From NCBI GenBank assembly GCA_024762915.1, contig JANTGL010000113.1, positions 1 to 8,137 of the forward strand: a DNA stretch of 8,137 bases. The letters run 5' to 3'. Shown here in pieces: positions 1-7,329 of this stretch. Made by a program: the position numbers and the translations under genes. This DNA is from Bacteroidales bacterium (GTDB lineage: Bacteria > Bacteroidota > Bacteroidia > Bacteroidales > JAADGE01). The first letter of the stretch is position 1. Each line of letters opens with the position of its first letter. The notes below the pieces were generated by a model, which worked only from the letters and a program-made list of their open reading frames with translations, had not been told where the DNA came from and made no database searches.

Positions 1-779
1 TCGGGTTTATTAAAAATTTCTCCTGCATGATCTATAATTTCCGGATGACCGCCGTCATTATAACCGACAGCAGGTAAACCGCAATGCAATGCTTCTGTTA
101 AAGAGTTTGAACAGGGGTCTTTTTCGGAAGCTGTTATAAAAATATCATGTTCTTTTAAAATTTTTGCTAATTTATTACTCGGTATTGGTTTAATGTGTTT
201 AATGTTTTTAAATTTAACAGGTGAATTTCCGCAAAAAGTCATTTCATATTTTGAAAAATCTAAATTATTATCTAGCCATTCATATGTTTTAAAACCTTTA
301 TTCATATTTGAAGCCCAGCTGGAGGCAATAATTCTTATTTTACCGGTTACTTTAAAATTACTTTTATTATCCGTATTAAAAATAGTGTTGTCAGGTGCAT
401 TATGAATAGTTGTTTCAAAAAAATTCTTTTTCATTCCTAAGTCATAATTTTTCTTTTTCGACCAGTCGGACTGAAAAATAGTTGCATCGGCAAGTTGGTT
501 GTTAATTTTATATATTAATCTGTCTATTTCTAAGTTTTTGTTTCTTATAAAAAAGATTGGTCCGTCAATGCGGTGAATCATGATTTTTTCGGGGTATTTT
601 TTTTTAAATTTAAATATTCGGGATATTTCATGATGACTGTTAAATAAAATTATGTCTGCATTTTCCGGTTTGTCCGAATATATTCCTTTCTCTTGAAATG
701 ATTTTTTAAGAGCTTTTAAAAATTGGTTTCCTCCTCCGAAAGGACCTTCTTTAAATTCAAAGAATATATGTATTTTCAT
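1..779 (-). CDS. GT4-type glycosyltransferase, 3' end cut off by window edge
   Basis: Reading the minus strand from the ATG at 779-777 gives 259 uninterrupted codons that run off the window, so the C-terminus is missing. The protein looks like a GT-B retaining glycosyltransferase that would transfer a sugar from a nucleotide-sugar donor in the cytoplasm. Visible marks are an N-terminal strand followed by a glycine loop (PFGGGNQFLKAL, residues 13-24), HRIDGP at 69-74, ADATIFQSDWSKKK at 97-110 at the end of the acceptor domain, and the donor half starting near 147 (KIRIIASSWASNMNKG). The signature block near 217-248 (SEKDPCSNSLTEALHCGLP, then GGHPEI) has Asp221 where the first Glu of EX7E usually sits, with Glu229 in place. 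The start is chosen because it opens directly into the first beta strand. It lies 11 bases after the preceding gene's stop, without a Shine-Dalgarno sequence. The family call is firm; the sugar is unknown. Confidence 0.88.
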   Translation of the reverse strand, partial: MKIHIFFEFKEGPFGGGNQFLKALKKSFQEKGIYSDKPENADIILFNSHHEISRIFKFKKKYPEKIMIHRIDGPIFFIRNKNLEIDRLIYKINNQLADATIFQSDWSKKKNYDLGMKKNFFETTIHNAPDNTIFNTDNKSNFKVTGKIRIIASSWASNMNKGFKTYEWLDNNLDFSKYEMTFCGNSPVKFKNIKHIKPIPSNKLAKILKEHDIFITASEKDPCSNSLTEALHCGLPAVGYNDGGHPEIIDHAGEIFNKP

Positions 780-790
780 TTTGATATTAA

Positions 791-1828
791 TTATACTTTT
801 AAAATGTGTTTGTAAACCGATAAAAGTTCTTTATCTAATCTGTTCTCATTTAATGTTTTTATATTATTTACATATTGAAATTCAATATCTTGTGCCGTTT
901 TTTCTTTTAAAGAATCAAAATTTTGAATAAATTTTTCAACACCGGTTTTATATTTTTCATAATTATTAAAAATATACTCAGGTTTTAAAAAATCACCGGC
1001 TAATCCGACATCGGTACTCATAATACAAGTTTTCATTGCCGTTGCTTCTAATATTGCTTTTGGTCCGCCTTCAGATTTTGATGTAACAAGGTATAGGTCT
1101 GTTACGGAATATAATTCCGGAATTTCGCTTAAAGGCAAGTCGTTCACTCCGACATCATCATCTTTAGTTTCTTTACCGATATAAATATACGGGATATTAT
1201 GTTTTTTGCATTCTCGGATAATATAATGTCTTCGCGAACTTGCCAGCAATAAAACAAATTTGTCTTTTGGTAAATCTTTCAGTAAATTAATTAATAATTC
1301 AGGTCCTTTTTGCCATTTAGGTTTTGTTAAATCAGAGCCGAGAGTGTCTCTTTGAAAAGAACTGATTATTATTTTACCTTCGACCAAATCTTTCGGGATT
1401 TTATGATTTTTTAAAATTTCATTTTTTTTATTCAAATATTTTGAATAATTAAAAAGGTCGTAATTTAAGTAGTATGGCAAAAGAAAAACATTTTTATTAT
1501 ATTTTTCAATTATTTTTAATTGTTTTATTGAGGGAACCAGCCATGCTTTTGCAAGTTTATTAACTTTGAAAAATTCAGTTTTTAAAGGATAATCCGGCTT
1601 TTCCGGATTAATGAAGTTTACTGCCGTAACAATAATATTCTTTTTCAGTCGAATATGAGAATGCTTTAATGACAGTATTTTATTCCACCAAATATTATGT
1701 ATAATATCCGCAGTTAAGAAGTTGTTTGTTTGCTCTATTTCAAGTCTTTTAAGTGCTGAAGATATGTCCTTGCGCATCATATCAATAGCCCATCCGCCTC
1801 CGTCTTTACCGTTTATAAAAACTTTCAT
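791..1828 (-). CDS. GT4-type glycosyltransferase, 345 aa
   Basis: Predicted cytoplasmic GT-B glycosyltransferase of the GT4 (Glycos_transf_1) type; donor and acceptor are unknown. The N-terminal acceptor half is short: a glycine loop (GKDGGGWAIDM, 7-17) and ADIIHNIWW (40-48) can be seen, but it is divergent. The donor half starts near 152 (KIIISSFQR), and Arg160 and Lys174 (in WQKGPELL) sit where GT4 enzymes hold the donor phosphates. The EX7E motif is intact: Glu253 to Glu261 within SKSEGGPKAILEA, followed by a TDVG loop at 272-275. At 345 residues it is slightly shorter than usual for the family. Its ATG overlaps the TGA of the upstream gene in an ATGA junction (1825-1828), so translation is probably coupled by re-initiation. 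The next gene starts 11 bases after its TAA. Fold and family are confident; specificity is not deducible. Confidence 0.9.
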   Translation of the reverse strand: MKVFINGKDGGGWAIDMMRKDISSALKRLEIEQTNNFLTADIIHNIWWNKILSLKHSHIRLKKNIIVTAVNFINPEKPDYPLKTEFFKVNKLAKAWLVPSIKQLKIIEKYNKNVFLLPYYLNYDLFNYSKYLNKKNEILKNHKIPKDLVEGKIIISSFQRDTLGSDLTKPKWQKGPELLINLLKDLPKDKFVLLLASSRRHYIIRECKKHNIPYIYIGKETKDDDVGVNDLPLSEIPELYSVTDLYLVTSKSEGGPKAILEATAMKTCIMSTDVGLAGDFLKPEYIFNNYEKYKTGVEKFIQNFDSLKEKTAQDIEFQYVNNIKTLNENRLDKELLSVYKHILKV

Positions 1829-2949
1829 ATCTCTGAGTTAATTATTTTAATTAATTTTTCTGAAAATTGTTTCGGGTCATGATTTTTTTTTGCCGAAAAT
1901 AGGGCTTCTTTCTGCATTTCCCGGAACTTTTTTAAATCTGAAATGCTCTGTTTTATTTTTTGTACCAAGCTGTTTAGTTCTTTTGCTTTAAAAACAAATC
2001 CGTTCCGTCCTTCTTCAATATAACATTTTGTTCCGTTTTCATCAGAACAAATAACCGGTAACCCGTTTGCAAGAGCTTCAACCACAGAATATGATGCCGG
2101 TTCGGTATGTGCAGGCAGAATAAATAAATCATACTTTGCATATTCTTTTTCAATTTGCAAATAATTTAAGTGTGCCTGAAGACTTACATTATTTGAGAGT
2201 GAGTTTTGTTGAATAAAGTTGCGTATGATTTCATAATATTTTTCATCAGCAATTTCACCAATTATATTTAAACGAAGTTTGGGTTTGTTTTCTGTAATTA
2301 CCTTGAAAGCGTTTAATAAAAGAAGTTGATTTTTTCGGTTTTGAAATTTTCCTACTGAAATAATATTTATTTCATCCGAAAATTCTTTTGTTGAAAATTC
2401 TTTAAGTGGATAAACAAAAGGCAAATAAAAAACATTTTTTATCCCGAATTTTTTAAAAGCTTCATAATTTGATTTTACGGGAGTAATGTATGCATGAACC
2501 TTCAAATATTTGAATAGTTTTATATTTAATTTGAATAAAAATTTTGACCCTTTTATATGTGTGAAATTTGTTTGTGTGAGCATCAATACTTTTATATCTT
2601 CTCTTTTTGCTATGCGTAAAACTTTAATTGCAAGTGCATTTTGATATGCTTTTAAAAGTATTACATCCGGTTTGTAAGATTTTATAATTCGTTTTAATTC
2701 TCTGCCGGGTGATTGTAGTCTCAGTTCTAAATTTGATTTTAGATTCGTTTTATTAAAAAAAGATACTATTTTTATTAAGCATTTTGAAAAAAATGATAAA
2801 GGGATTTGTTGAATATTTATATTTTCATAAAACTCGGATTTCCCTTTATATAACACATTAACTCTTAGCTCATGTTGTGCATCTTGCAAAGCTTTTGCTC
2901 TGTAATACAAGTTCGTATGAAAGCGTTGTGCTATGATTAGAAATTTCAT
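1825..2949 (-). CDS. GT4-type glycosyltransferase, 374 aa
   Basis: A full-length GT-B glycosyltransferase of the GT4 family and the most canonical one in this window. The N-terminal acceptor domain covers about 1-180, with a first strand MKFLIIAQRF, KPDVILLKAY at 93-102 and VHAYITPVKSNYEAF at 151-165. The donor domain opens with IISVGKFQNRKNQ (196-208), where the KFxxRK pattern is typical for donor phosphate contacts. The catalytic-site motif is Glu283 to Glu291 (HTEPASYSVVEALANGLPV), followed by the usual GRNGFVF (314-320) and a C-terminal helix near 356-372 that would cross back to the N-terminal domain. It shares ATGA overlaps with both neighbours (2946-2949 and 1825-1828), so it is in the middle of a coupled operon. 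It presumably elongates the glycan made by the cluster; the linkage and sugar cannot be read from the sequence. Confidence 0.93.
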   Translation of the reverse strand: MKFLIIAQRFHTNLYYRAKALQDAQHELRVNVLYKGKSEFYENINIQQIPLSFFSKCLIKIVSFFNKTNLKSNLELRLQSPGRELKRIIKSYKPDVILLKAYQNALAIKVLRIAKREDIKVLMLTQTNFTHIKGSKFLFKLNIKLFKYLKVHAYITPVKSNYEAFKKFGIKNVFYLPFVYPLKEFSTKEFSDEINIISVGKFQNRKNQLLLLNAFKVITENKPKLRLNIIGEIADEKYYEIIRNFIQQNSLSNNVSLQAHLNYLQIEKEYAKYDLFILPAHTEPASYSVVEALANGLPVICSDENGTKCYIEEGRNGFVFKAKELNSLVQKIKQSISDLKKFREMQKEALFSAKKNHDPKQFSEKLIKIINSEI

Positions 2950-4061
2950 GTTAAACCAATAATAATTTGTTCTAACTGTTTGCCGATATTATTTATTTCA
3001 TGATTATTTTTAAGATATTGAAAACAATTTTCCCCCTTTAATTTGAGTTCTGCTTCATTTTTTAATAATTGTTTTGTTTCTTCAACCATTATTTTAAAAT
3101 CATTCTTACAATAAATACCGCAATTATATTTTGTAATAAAATTATCCGGATTTACATTTAAAGAAACAATCGGCGTTTTACCTTGTGCCGCTTGTAAAAA
3201 AGTATTCGGAAAACCTTCAAAGTCAGAAGTATTTACAAACAGCTTTGATTCGTTAAAATAGTTTTGGATGTCTACAAAAGGAACTTTTTCTATAAAAGTT
3301 AAATTCGGTATTTGCTCCGCTTGTTGCTTTAATTTGTTCCATCCTTTAAAATCTTTTTGATGATACGAACAAATCATAATAAACATATTGTCTTTATTTT
3401 GTTTTGCTAAATCTAAAAAAAGTTCCGGTTTTTTTAAATTAATATATCTTCCTACCCACAGAACATAATTCTTATTTGTTGATTTTCGAGATTTTATTTC
3501 AAATACATTTTTAAGTTTTATTGTTTCTTTGTTATGATTCTTTTTTAACAACTTTTGCTGTTCACCATTTTGGCATAGTATAACATCTGCATGTTCTAAA
3601 CCATACTTAAACATTTTTCCCGAAAAACCGTTCTCTTTTATTCTGCTTGTATCTGTATCAGCATTGCTTGCTGATCGGTGAATATGTTTTTTTTTAAATG
3701 TTTTTTTATAAAATGATGTTACTCCTGCAATAGGGTTAAACGTTGTTGTAATAATGACATCGGGATTAAGTTTTATCAGTAAAAATATGTATCGTATCGA
3801 TTTAAACAATTTTGAAATAAAAGTTTCATCCGACAACATATTTATACTTTTTATTAATTTAATGTTACCTTTTTTTATTTTGCATTTTTGCTTATAATTT
3901 CCGACTAAAAATAGTATTTCAAAAATGGGATTTTCAGCAAGCTGATTAGCCAACAAATACATCTGCAACTCTGCACCGCCAAAGTCAGAGTTGTCGGCTT
4001 TTATAAAAAAATGATACGAAGCCGGTGAGAAAAAACAGACTTTTATTTTTTTATTGCCCAT
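2946..4061 (-). CDS. GT4-type glycosyltransferase with Gln in the EX7E motif, 371 aa
   Basis: A full-length GT-B glycosyltransferase of the GT4 family. Seen in order: KIKVCFFSPASY strand (5-16), glycine loop GGAELQMYLLANQLA (28-42), NPDVIITTTFNPIAG (99-113), HADVILCQN (157-165), then the donor domain from NYVLWVGRYINLKKPELF (198-215). The motif block EGFPNTFLQAAQGKTPIVS begins at Glu282, but the second acidic residue is Gln290 (codon CAA at 3194-3192). The rest of the protein shows no sign of decay, so it is probably functional with a tolerated substitution. It is clearly paralogous to the truncated glycosyltransferase at 7383-8137 over the whole donor half (WVGR, KKPELFL, EGF-NT, NVNP/HVNP and NCG/ECG blocks). 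The start overlaps the upstream methyltransferase by 19 bases in another frame; this ATG is kept because it leads straight into the first strand. The TGA overlaps the next ATG. The substrate is unknown. Confidence 0.92.
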   Translation of the reverse strand: MGNKKIKVCFFSPASYHFFIKADNSDFGGAELQMYLLANQLAENPIFEILFLVGNYKQKCKIKKGNIKLIKSINMLSDETFISKLFKSIRYIFLLIKLNPDVIITTTFNPIAGVTSFYKKTFKKKHIHRSASNADTDTSRIKENGFSGKMFKYGLEHADVILCQNGEQQKLLKKNHNKETIKLKNVFEIKSRKSTNKNYVLWVGRYINLKKPELFLDLAKQNKDNMFIMICSYHQKDFKGWNKLKQQAEQIPNLTFIEKVPFVDIQNYFNESKLFVNTSDFEGFPNTFLQAAQGKTPIVSLNVNPDNFITKYNCGIYCKNDFKIMVEETKQLLKNEAELKLKGENCFQYLKNNHEINNIGKQLEQIIIGLT

Positions 4062-4978
4062 GCTTCTATGCTTTTCCCGGGGAAAATAAAACCGTAAGAA
4101 CGATACATGAATGCAAAAATCTTATGAGTGAATTTTACGTTTCGTTCCGTATTTTTAAAATCATCCAAATTCCTTTTCCCTTTTTTGATTTCTTCTTGGT
4201 TTGTAATTTTTTGTTCTTCTTTTTTTCCAAACAGTTTTTTAATTTGATTTTTTAAATACCAAATATCAATACCGTAAGATTTTATTTTAAACGGAATTAA
4301 TTTATGATTATTAAATAAACGTTTTATCGATTGGGTTTCAAAATAATTTATATGACCCGGCGGTGTGTTTACATGATAATTTTTAAACAGGCGTCTGGAT
4401 AACAGATTAAAGTTCGGGACACCTGAAATAATCATTAATCCGCCATTTTTCAGCAATGTTGTTAATTTTTCGGTGATTTTATTTAAATCATAAACATGCT
4501 CGTAAGTTGCATGTGAAATAATGACATCAAAAGTGTTTTTTTGATATTTTGTTTCGAAGATATCTTTTGTCTCAATTTTCAGATTAAATTCTTTTTTTGC
4601 AATTTCAGAATAAGGTGAAAAATCTGAACCGTATGATTCAATTCCTTTTCTTTCGGCTCTGAGTAAAAACTGACCTGATCCGCAACCGAATTCTAACATT
4701 TTTATTTGTTTTGATTTAAAATGATGAATAATCTTATTTAAAACAAAATCGTAATATGCTGCCGTAATAAAATGCTCTTTTTGCAGATAACGATAAAATG
4801 TTGCTTTATCATAGATATTCTTTTCAAGAACTGCATTTTCTTTAATATCTGCAAATACCATTGAACATTCAGAACATCTCAGCAAATCCGTATTTTTCAG
4901 ATTAATTATCTTTTCTCCCGAATTACTGTCGCAAATCGGACATTTTCTATATGTAATGGTTTTTACTTTTTTTGCCAT
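4043..4978 (-). CDS. Class I SAM-dependent methyltransferase with N-terminal zinc ribbon, 311 aa
   Basis: Predicted cytoplasmic methyltransferase using S-adenosylmethionine. The N-terminus has two CxxC pairs (Cys13/Cys16 and Cys35/Cys38), a likely zinc ribbon. The Rossmann-like core follows: motif I MLEFGCGSGQFL (94-105), acidic strand-2 residue Asp119 in GSDFSPYS, FDVIISHATYEHV (150-162), LKNGGLMIISGVPN (176-189), and GHINYFE (208-214), a pattern typical of the Methyltransf_23 group. The last 90 or so residues are basic and poorly conserved. Sugar C-methyltransferases of the NovU/TylC3 type also carry a Cys-rich N-terminus, but the C-terminal domain of that group is not recognisable here. 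O-methylation of a sugar or of a chain end is therefore as likely. It overlaps the upstream membrane glycosyltransferase by 16 bases and the downstream GT4 gene by 19, implying coupled translation. The start must be this Met, since the next Met (40) would lose the zinc ribbon. Confidence 0.9.
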   Translation of the reverse strand: MAKKVKTITYRKCPICDSNSGEKIINLKNTDLLRCSECSMVFADIKENAVLEKNIYDKATFYRYLQKEHFITAAYYDFVLNKIIHHFKSKQIKMLEFGCGSGQFLLRAERKGIESYGSDFSPYSEIAKKEFNLKIETKDIFETKYQKNTFDVIISHATYEHVYDLNKITEKLTTLLKNGGLMIISGVPNFNLLSRRLFKNYHVNTPPGHINYFETQSIKRLFNNHKLIPFKIKSYGIDIWYLKNQIKKLFGKKEEQKITNQEEIKKGKRNLDDFKNTERNVKFTHKIFAFMYRSYGFIFPGKSIEAWAIKK

Positions 4979-7329
4979 AGATATAAAGTATTAAATTCTT
5001 TATCATCGGCAATCAGTATTTCTGAGCTTTTTACAGTTTTGTTGTCAGAAATAATTGCTTGAACTTGTGTTTTACTTAAAACAAAATTATAAATTCTGAT
5101 TTTATCAATATTCCCGTTAAAATACGGATTAATTTGAAATTTTGTTAATGAATCTTGGAGAATGATTTCTTTTTCAGATATTATTTCATCTTTTAAAAAC
5201 AGACCTTGTTTTGTTTTTCTTGCCTGATTGTCTTGAAACCAAACAATATTATTTCTTTCATTACTGTTAAGCTCTACGGATATTGTTTTATTATTATTCC
5301 TTATTACAAATAAGCTGTCAGATTTAAGTGTAAAGTTATAATTAATAATGCTGTCAGATTTAAGTGTGAAAATTGTTCCTTCGGATAATGAATCAATTTG
5401 TAAAGAAAAAGCAATTGAATATGAATTATTCAAATTTAAATTTGCAACAGGAAAAGATTGCTGAGTAAAAAATTGTTCCAAGGGAACCATCATATTTTGA
5501 TTATAATAATAAATTTCTTCTCCTGTTTTATCAACTCCGTAGCCATGATATTTTTTAAAATAAAGATTTACATAGTTTTGAAACTGTTGATTAATTCTTC
5601 CCCCGTTGTACGTGTGCCATACTATCCAGCCAGATTTATTGCTTCTTAATTCATTATAAAGATCGACAAATGATCGGCCTTTGTAACTTCCTAAACTAAT
5701 AAATTTTGTTTCCGGATTAATGCCTTTAAGATATAAACGCGGCCCCCAATGTCTGAAAATTACATCGCCGTCTTTGATATTTTTCTTTATTGTTTTATAT
5801 GCAACAGACGGTTTTGCCGGAGATAATGTATTTGTAACATACAAAGAATCATAGTTATTTTTAAACTGAATAAGAACTGAAAAAATAATTAATATGGCTA
5901 ATATTATTTGAATAGCCTTGTTGAATAATAACCTGCCAATCAGTGTATAAAACCCTATTATCAATAGAATTATTATTGGCGTTACGAAAGAAACATATCT
6001 GAAATGTGAAGGATAATCAAAAACATAAGAAAATAATATCCATGTTAATGCAGCAGTAATTATCAAAGCCAGATAACTTTTTCGAAACCTCTCATTTTTT
6101 ACAAGAAAATAGCTAAATAACCCCACCGACAAAAAAATAATATTTGTACTTGCGGAGAACGGATATCCGAATAAAATATTCGAATAATGTTCGGCATGAT
6201 TAATTTCAAATAGTGTAAATCGACTGAACCCGACTTTAAACGGACTAATAATTTGAATGATTAAAATTCCGATTGTAACAATTGAAGCTGTAATATATTT
6301 TTTTTCTTTATTGAACAGAAATATGGACAGAACAGAGAATAATAAAAATACAGGAAATATCAATGCACTGTTTTGGTGTGTAAACAAATTGATATACAAA
6401 AGTCCGGCAATAAACGGCAGGAAAATATAATTAAAGTTAAAGTATTTTTTTAAAATAGGATATTTCTCGGAATTGAACAATTTATAGTTATTTGTTTCTG
6501 TCAGAAATTTAAAAGTCCAATAATAAGCAAGTAAAAACAAGGGGAAAACCATTGCATACATTCTGGCCCACCTCCCCAATGCAAGGAAATCAAAATAAAG
6601 TGCAAGAGAAAAGATTGTGAGTAATACGGCACGTTTATCTTTGATAAAATATTTTCCGATAAAAAATAAGAAAACAATTAATAAAACCCCGATAAATGCT
6701 GAAGGAAATCTTGCACTCCAAGCGTTAATACCGAATAAATTAAAAGATTGTGCCGTAATAAATTGATGTGGTTTTGCACGATTGTAACTTTTTTCAACGG
6801 TTTCCCCTTTAATAAAATCCCATTGTTTGTATTCTCCTGTATGCATATAGCCTGCGGCACCTCTTGTGACGCTTATTTCATCGGAATATAAATCAAAATT
6901 ACCCAGTTTATAAAAAAGAGTAAAAACAGATATCCCTAAAATTACAATAAAAACAAAAGTTGTAGGAAATTCTTTTTTTGAGAGTGATGATTTTATTTTA
7001 TCAAAAAACTTGTATTTTGGCTTATCCGATTTATCGGACATGAAAAGTTTGTCAACAATTTTAACTAATTTATTTTTTTCAAAATACAGAGAAATTATTC
7101 CTGTAACAACAGCAAATATAGTGAGTACATTTTTTGTTGCCTCAGAGAATATATTACCGAATGAAAATGAAAAAAATAAATCATCTGCTATGCCTGACAA
7201 AATAAATAAAAGAAAAAGATATTTTAAATTTTGAAGCAAAAAAGATGTTTTTACCGGTTTGCTTACCGGTTTTTGCTTTTTGTTCGGAACTTTTGATGCT
7301 TGAATGTTTTTTTTGCTTGTTCGTTTCAT
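4963..7329 (-). CDS. GT39/PMT-like GT-C membrane glycosyltransferase with C-terminal LamG-like domain, 788 aa
   Basis: A large inner-membrane glycosyltransferase of the GT-C fold (PMT_2/ArnT-like). Family enzymes move a sugar from a polyprenyl-phosphate carrier to an acceptor on the periplasmic side. Seen: a very basic N-terminus (1-28); about 13 hydrophobic segments, roughly at 36-56, 67-84, 122-140, 210-228, 233-252, 257-276, 299-316, 320-339, 345-363, 393-410, 418-437, 443-464 and 470-488; the catalytic-type Asp150-Glu151 (LYSDEIS) in the loop after the third segment; ARFPSAFIGVL (206-216); GRWARMYAM (252-260); and HFRYVSFVTP (442-451). The soluble tail contains a region near 505-610 common in this family, then a LamG/concanavalin-like region at about 625-765 (NSYSIAFSLQIDSLSEGTIF near the start, IDKIRIYNFVLSKTQVQAII at its end). 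The basic N-terminus and an odd number of segments place both the DE loop and the tail in the periplasm. The ATG follows a seven-A run. The acceptor and sugar are unknown. Confidence 0.88.
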   Translation of the reverse strand: MKRTSKKNIQASKVPNKKQKPVSKPVKTSFLLQNLKYLFLLFILSGIADDLFFSFSFGNIFSEATKNVLTIFAVVTGIISLYFEKNKLVKIVDKLFMSDKSDKPKYKFFDKIKSSLSKKEFPTTFVFIVILGISVFTLFYKLGNFDLYSDEISVTRGAAGYMHTGEYKQWDFIKGETVEKSYNRAKPHQFITAQSFNLFGINAWSARFPSAFIGVLLIVFLFFIGKYFIKDKRAVLLTIFSLALYFDFLALGRWARMYAMVFPLFLLAYYWTFKFLTETNNYKLFNSEKYPILKKYFNFNYIFLPFIAGLLYINLFTHQNSALIFPVFLLFSVLSIFLFNKEKKYITASIVTIGILIIQIISPFKVGFSRFTLFEINHAEHYSNILFGYPFSASTNIIFLSVGLFSYFLVKNERFRKSYLALIITAALTWILFSYVFDYPSHFRYVSFVTPIIILLIIGFYTLIGRLLFNKAIQIILAILIIFSVLIQFKNNYDSLYVTNTLSPAKPSVAYKTIKKNIKDGDVIFRHWGPRLYLKGINPETKFISLGSYKGRSFVDLYNELRSNKSGWIVWHTYNGGRINQQFQNYVNLYFKKYHGYGVDKTGEEIYYYNQNMMVPLEQFFTQQSFPVANLNLNNSYSIAFSLQIDSLSEGTIFTLKSDSIINYNFTLKSDSLFVIRNNNKTISVELNSNERNNIVWFQDNQARKTKQGLFLKDEIISEKEIILQDSLTKFQINPYFNGNIDKIRIYNFVLSKTQVQAIISDNKTVKSSEILIADDKEFNTLYLWQKK
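5314..5367 (-). repeat. In-frame 36-base direct duplication within the LamG-like tail
   Basis: The 18-base string GCTGTCAGATTTAAGTGT (plus-strand reading) occurs at 5314-5331 and again, identically, at 5350-5367, giving a period of 36 bases. The match continues for about two more bases after one mismatch. In the protein it appears as FTLKSDS at 654-660 and FTLKSDS at 666-672, each within a 12-residue unit. It keeps the reading frame, and the pattern fits duplication of adjacent beta-strand sequence in a jelly-roll fold. Confidence 0.8.

Noticed and set aside
193..405. Plus-strand open frame of 70 codons
   Set aside because: It lies wholly antisense to the left-edge GT4 gene, whose minus-strand reading is continuous and full of family motifs. 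The plus-strand product is a hydrophobic artefact of AT-rich DNA.
2946..4061. Pseudogene status for the GT4 gene with Gln290
   Set aside because: The reading frame is full length, all other motifs are intact and both junctions are tightly coupled. One conservative change is not evidence of decay.
4025..4255. Plus-strand open frame of 76 codons
   Set aside because: Antisense to the methyltransferase and the start of the GT4 gene. The Phe-rich product mirrors Lys-rich codons on the other strand.
5458..5649. Plus-strand open frame of 63 codons
   Set aside because: Antisense to the periplasmic region of the GT-C enzyme, with no recognisable domain or start context.
6678..6860. Minus-strand open frame of 60 codons
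   Set aside because: An alternative frame inside the GT-C gene, overlapping the conserved ARFPSAF region. The GT-C frame is clearly the coding one, and no frameshift is needed.
7010..7234. Plus-strand open frame of 74 codons
   Set aside because: Antisense to the N-terminal extension of the GT-C enzyme, without independent support.
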